From assembly GCF_000373365.1 (NCBI RefSeq), contig NZ_KB891211.1, positions 30,795-94,794 on the forward strand: a stretch of DNA of 64,000 nucleotides. The letters are read 5' to 3'. The first letter of the stretch is position 1. Each line of letters opens with the position of its first letter. Shown one piece after another: positions 16,317 to 23,125 of this stretch. The DNA is from Parafrankia discariae (GTDB taxonomy: Bacteria; Actinomycetota; Actinomycetes; Frankiales; Frankiaceae). The notes beneath the pieces were generated by a model. That model was not told the origin of the DNA. It worked only from the letters and a program-made list of their open reading frames with translations, and did no database searches. The position numbers and the translations under genes are program-made.

Positions 16317-16520
16317 TCAGCACAGGGCGTTCTCGGCGATGCCGACCAGCTCGTATACGACCAGCCCACCCGGCCCGGCGACGGTCAACACCAGCACCGG
16401 CCGCCCGCCCCGCTCCCGGTCGGTGCGGATGAACGCCCCCTCGATCGTCGACCCCCACAGCCGGCGGCCCCACTCCGACGGGCGCAACGCCGCCGCGGCG
16501 ATCGACCACGGACTCGTCAC
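16317..16520 (-). CDS. Small hypothetical protein
   Basis: A 67-residue protein whose ATG overlaps the stop of the upstream HGG-motif gene. It reads WGSTIEGAFIRTDRERGGRP and LVLTVAGPGGLVVYELVGI, a small beta-rich fold. No family recognised. Confidence 0.5.
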   Translation of the reverse strand: MTSPWSIAAAALRPSEWGRRLWGSTIEGAFIRTDRERGGRPVLVLTVAGPGGLVVYELVGIAENALC

Positions 16521-17056
16521 GGCTGCACCGCCGCCAGCTCGGTACGGACAGCGGCCCGAACCTGCGGGTCGTCGATGTCCAGCCCCAACCGGCGCACCAC
16601 CGCGGCGATGACCTGAACCAGGGTGTTCGCCTGCTGCTCGGAGATCCGCGCCAACCTGTCGTCGATCTTCAGCCGGGCGACGTCTCCGAGGACTTTCGCG
16701 GACCGGTCGAGGGCCCGTTCGTACACGGCGAGGCTGGTTTCCTCACCGGCGCTGTCCAGATCGGCGACCAGGCCCCGGGCGGCGTCCTTCAGTCCGAGGA
16801 CCTCACCGGCGAGAGTGATCAGCGCGGTGAACGGGTCCTCGACCGGGGCGATCTCATATCCGGCGACCAGCGCCCGTAGCCCGGCATCCGCGGTCCGCTC
16901 GGCCGCCCTGGCCCGCGCCGCCGGTGCACTGCCCCCGTGCATGCGGCAGACGGTGCCACCGCGGACGGGCGGGTTCCGGCAGGGCTTGCCCGCCAGGTCG
17001 GGCCGCTGCCTGCCGGAGCAGGTCGCGGTGCACTGCGCCGGTGATGGAAGGGTCAT
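16517..17056 (-). CDS. HGG-motif phage protein, small-terminase-like
   Basis: A 179-residue protein. The N-terminus CTATCSGRQRPDLAGKPCRN and GTVCRMHGGSAPAARARAA match a family of actinophage proteins with paired Cys and an HGG motif that usually lie near the large terminase. The remainder is helical (VAGYEIAPVEDPFTALITLA and a C-terminal DDPQVRAAVRTELAA). No large terminase is found in the element, so a packaging role would need a helper phage. That makes it relevant to the satellite hypothesis. Confidence 0.6.
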   Translation of the reverse strand: MTLPSPAQCTATCSGRQRPDLAGKPCRNPPVRGGTVCRMHGGSAPAARARAAERTADAGLRALVAGYEIAPVEDPFTALITLAGEVLGLKDAARGLVADLDSAGEETSLAVYERALDRSAKVLGDVARLKIDDRLARISEQQANTLVQVIAAVVRRLGLDIDDPQVRAAVRTELAAVQP

Positions 17057-17142
17057 CGGATTCCTCTCCGTGGATGGGTCGGGCCGGTGCGGGGCTGGTT
17101 TGGCGCGGGGGACTCATGGGGTCGAGCCGTCCGGCCGGGGAC

Positions 17143-17475
17143 TCATGGGGTCCAGGTGCCGGTGAGGCGGGCGGCGGCGTCGGGGTCGAGGGGGATCCGC
17201 CAGCGTCCGCGGTCGTTCGGGGCGTAGCCGAGGTTGTGGAGTTCGGTGGAGTCGAGGCAGCGCCGCCGGTCGATGGGGCCGGTGCGGTGGGCGTCGAATC
17301 CGCCGACGCTGGCGAAGCTCAGGTGGCAGGTCGGGCAGTGGGCGGCGTTGGTGCCGACCGGCCAGCGGACGGTGCAGCCTGCGCATCCGGCTGTCTGGCC
17401 GTTGCCGGTGCCAGGTGCGGGCGTGGAGGGCCGTAGGGCGGTGGGGGTAGGGGTGAGTGTGGCTGTGTGGATCAT
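17143..17475 (-). CDS. FDXHR-type putative zinc-binding phage protein
   Basis: A 110-residue protein with CAGCTVRW, HCPTCHLSFASVGGFDAHRT and RRRCLD, which together form the C-x2-C...C-x2-C...FDxHR pattern of a small phage zinc-finger family. It may bind nucleic acid. Disordered Thr/Pro-rich N-terminus. It belongs to the minus-strand operon. Confidence 0.7.
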   Translation of the reverse strand: MIHTATLTPTPTALRPSTPAPGTGNGQTAGCAGCTVRWPVGTNAAHCPTCHLSFASVGGFDAHRTGPIDRRRCLDSTELHNLGYAPNDRGRWRIPLDPDAAARLTGTWTP

Positions 17476-17530
17476 CAGGTTTCCCGGGGGATGGGGCCCG
17501 CCGCGGTGACGGCCGCGGCGGGCGGGGCGG

Positions 17531-18109
17531 TCAGAAACGGGCCGCGGTCTCCGCGGTGGCGATCAGGTCGGAGATGACCTGGGCCATCTCCCGGGCGGCG
17601 TCGACGTCGAGGTCAGCGAACGGGTAGCCGCCGCTGTCGACGATCTTCACGCGGGGCTGCCCGCCGTACAGCTCGGCGGAGACGTACAGGCCGGTGTCGT
17701 CGCAGAGCTCCTGGTGGCCGAGGTCGATGACGGCGGGTTCGGTGCGCCGCGCCCCGTACAGCTGTGTGAGGACGGCGCGGTGGTTTTCCTGGTGGGCGTG
17801 GGCGCGGATCTGGGAGAGCGCGTGCTGCACCAGGCCGAGCACGTGTTCGTTGACGCCGGCCGCGGCGATGGTGTCCAGCGCGGTGACGACCTGCGCCACC
17901 GGGGCGGGCAGGCAGGTCGGGCAGATGTGGTCCGGGGCGGGTAGCCGGTCCCCGGGGACCAGGCCGGCCGTGACGTACCGGGCAGCCGTGACACGGGCCC
18001 GGAACACGCTGCGGCAGTCAGCGCAGGTGCGGGCGGTCTCGTCGGCAGTGTGGTCGAACACGAGGAGAGGCTCCGGGGTAGCGGGAACCTGACCGTCTAC
18101 GAGGTGCAT
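17531..18109 (-). CDS. Hypothetical protein with CxxC pairs
   Basis: A 192-residue protein with TCADCRSVF and ICPTCLP pairs in the N-terminal third (probable zinc ribbon), a helical centre (HVLGLVQHALSQIRAHAHQE) and a C-terminal alpha/beta segment (GLYVSAELYGGQPRVKIVDS). No family recognised. Part of the minus-strand operon. Confidence 0.6.
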   Translation of the reverse strand: MHLVDGQVPATPEPLLVFDHTADETARTCADCRSVFRARVTAARYVTAGLVPGDRLPAPDHICPTCLPAPVAQVVTALDTIAAAGVNEHVLGLVQHALSQIRAHAHQENHRAVLTQLYGARRTEPAVIDLGHQELCDDTGLYVSAELYGGQPRVKIVDSGGYPFADLDVDAAREMAQVISDLIATAETAARF

Positions 18110-18185
18110 GGTCTTCCTTCCGTCGGTGGTCGGTGTCCGGTCGCGGGCCCGGACGGCGGTCCGCGTGCCGAGGCCCTGGCCGTTG

Positions 18186-18380
18186 TCACTCGTCGCTGGC
18201 GAACTCGAGGTGGAGCTGCGCCGTCGCTGCTGCCGCGGCGTCCGCGAGGTTCTCGAGGGCGGCCGGGCGTAGGTGGGTGGCGCATCCGCTCCCGAGTCCG
18301 AGGGCGCGGGATCGGGGGTCGGTGAGGAGCCGGCCGCACCGGCGGCACACCGCGGTGTCGGGAGCGGGCATGGCGATCAC
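18186..18380 (-). CDS. DUF6011-like zinc-binding protein
   Basis: About 64 residues. The start is probably GTG 18380, in a GTGA overlap with the next gene; ATG 18371 is the alternative. The motif CRRCGRLLTDPRSRALGLGS followed by GC is characteristic of short phage proteins in this family. Function unknown. Confidence 0.65.
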   Translation of the reverse strand: MIAMPAPDTAVCRRCGRLLTDPRSRALGLGSGCATHLRPAALENLADAAAAATAQLHLEFASDE

Positions 18381-18721
18381 GCGGACTCCCGGGCGTCGAA
18401 CGCAAGGCGGATCAACGTGTCGGCGTGGCACTGCTCGTCGGGTCCGCACACGCACCCGACGTACGTCGCGGCGACGACAGCGGCCAGGTTGGCCAGCACC
18501 CACGACCGGGACAGGCGGAACTTCCGGCGGCCGTTGGGGTAGCTGTCCGGCCCGGCGCCGGCGAGCCACGCAGCATGGAGCCGGACGGCTTCGGCCTGGC
18601 CGTGCTCGTCGACGAGGAAGGGGTTGCCGTACCGGCCGGCGCGGGTGACGTCGAGGGTGCCGGCGGGGTGCTTCTGCCGGCGCGGGTAGACCGTGATCCG
18701 GGTCGGGCTGGTGGTGGTCAC
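18377..18721 (-). CDS. DUF4326-domain phage protein
   Basis: A 114-residue protein with the family hallmarks VTRAGRYGNPFLV near residue 25 and a C-terminal CVCGPDEQCHADTLIRLA. The domain is widespread in phages and its function is not established. Coupled by overlaps to the genes on both sides. Confidence 0.75.
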   Translation of the reverse strand: MTTTSPTRITVYPRRQKHPAGTLDVTRAGRYGNPFLVDEHGQAEAVRLHAAWLAGAGPDSYPNGRRKFRLSRSWVLANLAAVVAATYVGCVCGPDEQCHADTLIRLAFDARESA

Positions 18722-18891
18722 TGGTTCTCCAGTCGGGCGAGCTTGCGGCGGTTGCGGGTGTCGACCCCGGCGGCACGGCGGGCCCGCTTGGCCCGGTCGG
18801 CATCTCGGCGGGCGGCGGCACGGCGGCGCGCGGTCGCGATCTGGGCGGCGACGCGGGCCGTGGTCTCGGTGCGGAGGTCGGCGGCGTCCAT
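18718..18891 (-). CDS. Small basic protein downstream of DnaB
   Basis: 57 residues from ATG at 18891, which overlaps the DnaB stop by TGATG. Arg/Ala-rich helix (RVAAQIATARRRAAARRDAD). Possibly a small DNA-binding or helicase-modulating protein; inferred only from position and charge. Confidence 0.5.
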   Translation of the reverse strand: MDAADLRTETTARVAAQIATARRRAAARRDADRAKRARRAAGVDTRNRRKLARLENQ

Positions 18892-20213
18892 CAGTTCGCC
18901 ATGTCCACGAAGCGGGAGAAGTGGCCTTGGAACGCCACCGTCACGCACCCCTGCGGACCGTTGCGGTTCTTGGCGATGACGAGGTCTGCCTCGCCAGCCC
19001 GCGCCGAGTTCGGGTTCACGGCGTCCTCGCGGTGGATGAGGATCACCATGTCGGCGTCCTGCTCGATGGCCCCGGAGTCGCGGAGGTCGGAGAGCTGGGG
19101 CCGCTTGTCCGCGCGCTGCTCAACGGCACGGTTGAGCTGGGAGAGCGCGACGACCGGGATGCCCAGCTCACCGGCGAGCAGCTTGAGTGACCGGGAGATC
19201 GCGGAGATCTCCTGCTGCCGGTTCTCGCTCTTCCCTGCGGTCACCAGGAGCTGCAAGTAGTCCACGACGAGCAGGTCCAGCCCGGCGCGCCGTTGCATCC
19301 GCCGAGCACGGGTGCGGATCGCGGCCACGCCGAGCCCGGGGGATGCGTCGATGTGCAGCGGCGCCGCGGCGAGCTCGCCGATCCTCCGGGAGATCCGCTC
19401 CCAGTCGTCACCGATCCGGCCGGTACGGATGTTCTGCAACGACACCCGGGCCTCGGCGGACAGGACGCGCTCGTCGAGCTCGGCGCGCGACATCTCCAGT
19501 GACGCGAACAGCACCGGCCGGCCGTGCCTGATCGCTGCGGCGCGGGCGAAGTCCAGCGCCAACGTGGACTTGCCGACCGCGGGCCGGGCCGCGACAACGA
19601 TCAACTGTCCGGGCTGGAACCCGTGGGTGAGCTCGTCGAGGTCGGCGAACCCGGTCGGCACGCCGGACAGGTCTTCCCCGCGCTCCCTGGCCTCCAGCCG
19701 GTCGAGCGTGGCCGACACGGACGCCGACAGCGGGGTCGGCCCCTCGCCGTCGTCCGCGTGGCTCAGGGCGGCGTGGAGGGCAGCTTCGGCCTGCTCTGCC
19801 GCGGCGTCCGCCGGGACGGTCGGACTCATCCCGGCCCGCACGATGGCGTGCCCGGCCTCGGCGACACGCCGCTTGACCGCCATCCCGGCCACGATCCGGG
19901 CGTAGTAGCCGGCGTTCGCCGCGGTCGGGACGGCGGAGATCAGCGTGTGCAGGTAGGCGGGTCCGCCGATCCGGTCCAGCTCGCCGCGGTGGCCGAGCTC
20001 GGCCGCGACGCTGATGACGTCGGCTGGTTCGCCGCGGCTGTAGAGGTCGCCGACGACCTCAAAGATGAGGCGGTGCGCTGGGCGGTAGAAGTCGCCTGCG
20101 CGCAGGATCTCGACGACATCGCCGATGGCGGCGGTCGATACCAGCGTGCCGCCGAGCGTGGCCTGTTCGGCGTGGAGGTCGTGCGGCGGGGTGGTGGTCA
20201 GGCTGTCGCTCAC
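18891..20213 (-). CDS. dnaB: Replicative DNA helicase, DnaB family
   Basis: A 440-residue hexameric helicase. GTG 20213 is chosen because it overlaps the upstream stop (GTGA). The N-terminal domain starts HDLHAEQATLGGTLVS; the RecA-like domain has Walker A ARPAVGKST, Walker B LLVVDYLQLL, and the DnaB motifs SLEMSRAELDERVLSAEARV, ALSQLNRAVEQRADKRPQLS and SGAIEQDADMVILIHRED. It ends with the family's C-terminal beta segment. Full family length, no intein. Translational coupling to the initiator-like gene suggests the two load and drive element replication. Confidence 0.93.
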   Translation of the reverse strand: MSDSLTTTPPHDLHAEQATLGGTLVSTAAIGDVVEILRAGDFYRPAHRLIFEVVGDLYSRGEPADVISVAAELGHRGELDRIGGPAYLHTLISAVPTAANAGYYARIVAGMAVKRRVAEAGHAIVRAGMSPTVPADAAAEQAEAALHAALSHADDGEGPTPLSASVSATLDRLEARERGEDLSGVPTGFADLDELTHGFQPGQLIVVAARPAVGKSTLALDFARAAAIRHGRPVLFASLEMSRAELDERVLSAEARVSLQNIRTGRIGDDWERISRRIGELAAAPLHIDASPGLGVAAIRTRARRMQRRAGLDLLVVDYLQLLVTAGKSENRQQEISAISRSLKLLAGELGIPVVALSQLNRAVEQRADKRPQLSDLRDSGAIEQDADMVILIHREDAVNPNSARAGEADLVIAKNRNGPQGCVTVAFQGHFSRFVDMAN

Positions 20214-21142
20214 GCTGGTCTCCCGATCGCGTCCGGATGGCATGTGGGGCACGGCTGGCCGTCGAGGACTCGCCAGCGTGGGTTGGTGCGGGCGGCCGGG
20301 TTGTCGTCGCCGCACTTGCCGCACCAGGCGGGCAGCGACGGCGCTGCGGACGCACGCTGTGCACGCCACCGGTCGATGTGAGCGGGCAGGTCGCCGTTCT
20401 CAGCGACGGTGCGCCACCAGGCGGGCGTGCGCGGCCGGCAGTCCTCAGTGATCCAGTCGATGCAGTCTTTGATCTCTCTCTCGTCCTCGAGGCCCACCGC
20501 GCGAAGCGCGCGCTCGGCGACGGCATCCGCGAGAGAGAGAAGAGGGGTCTGAGGAGAAAGAGGAGAAGGGGTCATCTGCTGGGTGACCCACTCGCACCCA
20601 GCAGGTGACCCACTCGCATCTGCTAGGTGACCCACTCCGGTAGATGGGTCACCCGCCGGGTGACCCTCTTCCCTCGACTGGGTCACCTGAGAGGTGACCC
20701 AGTCCCCTGGGAAGGTGCAGCACCCTTGCCGGCCGTCGTGCGGCGGGTCGGGGCACAGTCCCGGGATGCGGTACACCGCGTACTGGCCGGTGTGGCCGCG
20801 CATCTCCCGATCGCCGCGCCGGGCGTACTCCAGCACGCGCTTCCGCATCAGGGCGTTGATCGCGTTCTTCCAGGTCCGCGAAGTCTTGTTGGCGCGACGG
20901 ATGATCCACACCTCGTGGACCGGCCCGAACGTCTCGCGGGTCTTGTCGTTCGCGTTCTCGGCGAGCACGAGGAGATCGCGGAGCTCGCCGACCGTCAGGC
21001 CGACAGTCCGCCCGTCGGAGTCCTTGACGTCCTGGTGGTGGTCGAGGATCTCGACGATGAGCTTGATCCCCACGTCAGGCACCGACCCGCCCCATCCGAA
21101 CGAGCTCGTCAGTCCAGCGACGGCCCTCACGGCGCCGCTCAT
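20210..21142 (-). CDS. Replication-initiator-like protein B with embedded iterons
   Basis: About 310 residues. ATG 21142 is the most plausible start; a downstream GTG near 21070 is possible. The N-terminal half is winged-helix-like (VGIKLIVEILDHHQDVKDSD, LTVGELRDLLVLAENANDKT, TWKNAINALMRKRVLEYARR, GQYAVYRIPGLCPDPP). A linker (VTSQVTQ, WVTQQMTPSPL) is encoded by seven GGTGACCC words. The C-terminal half has an acidic helical domain (EDEREIKDCIDWITEDCRPR, AWWRTVAENGDLPAHIDRWR) and a zinc ribbon CGKCGDD...CPTC. Directly upstream of and overlapping dnaB. This is the domain order and gene context of lambda-O-like initiators. Confidence 0.7.
   Translation of the reverse strand: MSGAVRAVAGLTSSFGWGGSVPDVGIKLIVEILDHHQDVKDSDGRTVGLTVGELRDLLVLAENANDKTRETFGPVHEVWIIRRANKTSRTWKNAINALMRKRVLEYARRGDREMRGHTGQYAVYRIPGLCPDPPHDGRQGCCTFPGDWVTSQVTQSREEGHPAGDPSTGVGHLADASGSPAGCEWVTQQMTPSPLSPQTPLLSLADAVAERALRAVGLEDEREIKDCIDWITEDCRPRTPAWWRTVAENGDLPAHIDRWRAQRASAAPSLPAWCGKCGDDNPAARTNPRWRVLDGQPCPTCHPDAIGRPA
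20529..20700. repeat. GGTGACCC iteron cluster and purine tract inside initiator B
   Basis: GGTGACCC at 20582, 20604, 20626, 20659 and 20693, and inverted (GGGTCACC) at 20646 and 20680. Spacings are 22, 22, 20, 13, 21 and 13 bp. A purine-only-like GA tract covers about 20529-20571 on the C-terminal side. Probable replication origin of the element embedded in the initiator gene. Confidence 0.75.
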
Positions 21143-21384
21143 CAGCAGCCGTCCGCAACGGCCTGCCACAGCCCGCGGCCATCCGGCGGAGCTGGACACG
21201 GAGGTGAGCAACCTCGACCTCGACACGGGCACGACCCGTCGTACGCTGTACGGGATCCGCTCGGCCGCCTGCCTGCTGATCTGCGAGAGAGCCACCTTCC
21301 CGCCGGAGGTGGCCTCTTTCGTTCTGGGAGTTCATTCGATCTGTCCTCGGAGTCGTCGGCGCGATCGCGGGTGGCGGTGAGGGC

Positions 21385-21642
21385 TCACCCGGCGCTCACC
21401 GGCCCGTCCACGTCGGCGGGTTCGACTCCCAGCAGGGCCAGGATCGGACTGGTCGGGACGATGTACCGGCAGCCGTGGCGGATCACCGGCACGGGGAACT
21501 GGCCGTCCCGGATCAGCGCGCGGGCCTTCCACAGCCCCATACCGAGCGCACTGCCGGCGGTCTCAACATCGACCGTGACGGGCAGGGCTTGGAGCTGACG
21601 GGCGGTCCACTGGCCCCGCTTCGGCTGGACGCGGGCTGTCAT
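21385..21642 (-). CDS. Helix-turn-helix/excisionase-like protein
   Basis: An 85-residue protein: WTARQLQALPVTVDVETAGS, LGMGLWKARALIRDGQFPVP and VIRHGCRYIVPTSPILALLG, a pattern typical of short recombination directionality factors and AlpA-like regulators. ATG overlaps the stop of the upstream XRE gene. The nearby divergent integrase operon makes it the better excisionase candidate of the two in this element. Confidence 0.65.
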   Translation of the reverse strand: MTARVQPKRGQWTARQLQALPVTVDVETAGSALGMGLWKARALIRDGQFPVPVIRHGCRYIVPTSPILALLGVEPADVDGPVSAG

Positions 21643-21932
21643 GCCGACACCTGAGCCGAGCTCGTCGCCGCACGGAGCTGATCGAGCAGGCGCCCGTACC
21701 GGGCCGCGTGCTCGAAGCGGGGCTCAGACTCCCCCCGCTCCCACCGGCTGACGGTCATGGCGCTGACACCCAGCTCGGCAGCGATGTCGCGCAGCGCAGC
21801 GCGGGACTCACGTCGAATGCGTCCCCGTTCGGCCGGCGGCGGCAGTTGTGCGTCACGCACCCGGTCCGCAAGCGAGACATTGTGTGCCTCTGCGGCTGCA
21901 TACGCTTCCATGGCGCCGAACGTTACGTACAC
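21639..21932 (-). CDS. XRE-family repressor-like protein
   Basis: A 97-residue protein with the HTH ALRDIAAELGVSAMTVSRWE and RGESEPRFEHAARYGRLLDQ. It starts either at GTG 21932 or at the in-frame ATG 21911. It is divergent from the integrase operon at 22013, with only about 80 bp between them, and first in the long minus-strand replication operon. That is the expected place for an immunity or copy-number repressor. Confidence 0.75.
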   Translation of the reverse strand: MYVTFGAMEAYAAAEAHNVSLADRVRDAQLPPPAERGRIRRESRAALRDIAAELGVSAMTVSRWERGESEPRFEHAARYGRLLDQLRAATSSAQVSA

Positions 21933-22012
21933 ACGTTCGGTATGTCAAAGCGGACACACACGGTGTTTCTGCGGACGTTGCCTATTCGGGACGGGGTCGT
22001 TACCGTCGGAGC

Positions 22013-23125
22013 GTGGACGACCAGGACGACCAACCGCGAGTGCGACTCCCCGCCAACCCAGGGCGCCCCCCCGTGCGCTCCGACCTGCCGCGGGTGCAGA
22101 CCTACACCGACCACGAGGGCAACCCACGACGCTTCCGCGCGCCCTACGTGATCCCCCTGTCCCTGGACGCCCACGAGATCCTCAGCTTCGAAACGCCCCT
22201 GCCCGAGGAGGGCCGGCGGTCAGGGTGGGCCGCCTACCTCACCGACGAGATCGGGTTCGGCCAAGGGGCGGTGCTGCTTCGCGTCTCCCCGTGCGACCAG
22301 GAGCCGGGCGCGCCGTTCGCGATCCGGGAGCTGCGGTTGATCGCCGACCGGCCCACGAGCATGCCCGGTAGCAGCCTGCTGCGGCTGATTCCATGGGAGC
22401 GGATCGAAGCGGCGGTCAACCAGCCGTCCCGCCGTCGAGCCCTGACCGAACTCGTCTCGCCGTTCCACCACCGCCCCCCCGACCCCAAGTACCCCGGAGT
22501 CTGGTCGGCGCACCGGCCACGCGAACCGCACCCTGCGCCCGATCTCCACCTCGACGTTCCAGAGGGCTACCGCAAGCCGGACAGCTTCTACGCCGACGTC
22601 GCTGAACGGTTCCTACAGGCCGGGGCGCTGAACACCCGGCCGGCCCAGGATCTGGCGGAGGCCAACGGCGTCAAGCCGACAACGGTGCACCGGTGGATCA
22701 GGGAGGCGAAAGCGCGCGGACTGCTCGCGCTGCCCACCGACCGCAGGCAGGAGGAACACGGCGATCTGTACGCCGAGTGCTCCCGGCTGGTCGCCGAATG
22801 GGAGTGGCACCAGCGGCGAATCCACCTCGTGAAGGCCACGTCCACCCCCGAGCTCAACCAGTACCGCCGGGACACCGACCGCCCGGAGGCGGTTGACGCA
22901 TGGCTTGTCCACAAGAGCCGCCAGGCGCTCGAGGAAATCGAACCCAACCTGGTCGACATCCGCGATCAGTTTCGCGATCTCGGCCTGGCGCTGCCGGAAG
23001 ACTTCCCGGACCTAGACGCGGACGTGACCGCGTTGGCAGAGCTGGCCGCAGCCAGCGAGCCACTCGGCGAAGAGCATGCACCCCGCGCGGACGACGTCAC
23101 CCCGACCACAGAGGACACCGAGTGA
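22013..23125 (+). CDS. HTH protein upstream of the integrase
   Basis: A 370-residue protein. GTG 22013 is preceded by GGAG at short distance. Residues 30-160 contain well-ordered segments (RRFRAPYVIPLSLDAHEILS, SGWAAYLTDEIGFGQGAVLL). Residues 195-235 form a helix-turn-helix (AQDLAEANGVKPTTVHRWIR). The C-terminal part is acidic and helical. The integrase GTG overlaps its stop, so it is likely made together with the integrase and may regulate it or act in recombination. Family not named. Confidence 0.6.
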   Translation: MDDQDDQPRVRLPANPGRPPVRSDLPRVQTYTDHEGNPRRFRAPYVIPLSLDAHEILSFETPLPEEGRRSGWAAYLTDEIGFGQGAVLLRVSPCDQEPGAPFAIRELRLIADRPTSMPGSSLLRLIPWERIEAAVNQPSRRRALTELVSPFHHRPPDPKYPGVWSAHRPREPHPAPDLHLDVPEGYRKPDSFYADVAERFLQAGALNTRPAQDLAEANGVKPTTVHRWIREAKARGLLALPTDRRQEEHGDLYAECSRLVAEWEWHQRRIHLVKATSTPELNQYRRDTDRPEAVDAWLVHKSRQALEEIEPNLVDIRDQFRDLGLALPEDFPDLDADVTALAELAAASEPLGEEHAPRADDVTPTTEDTE

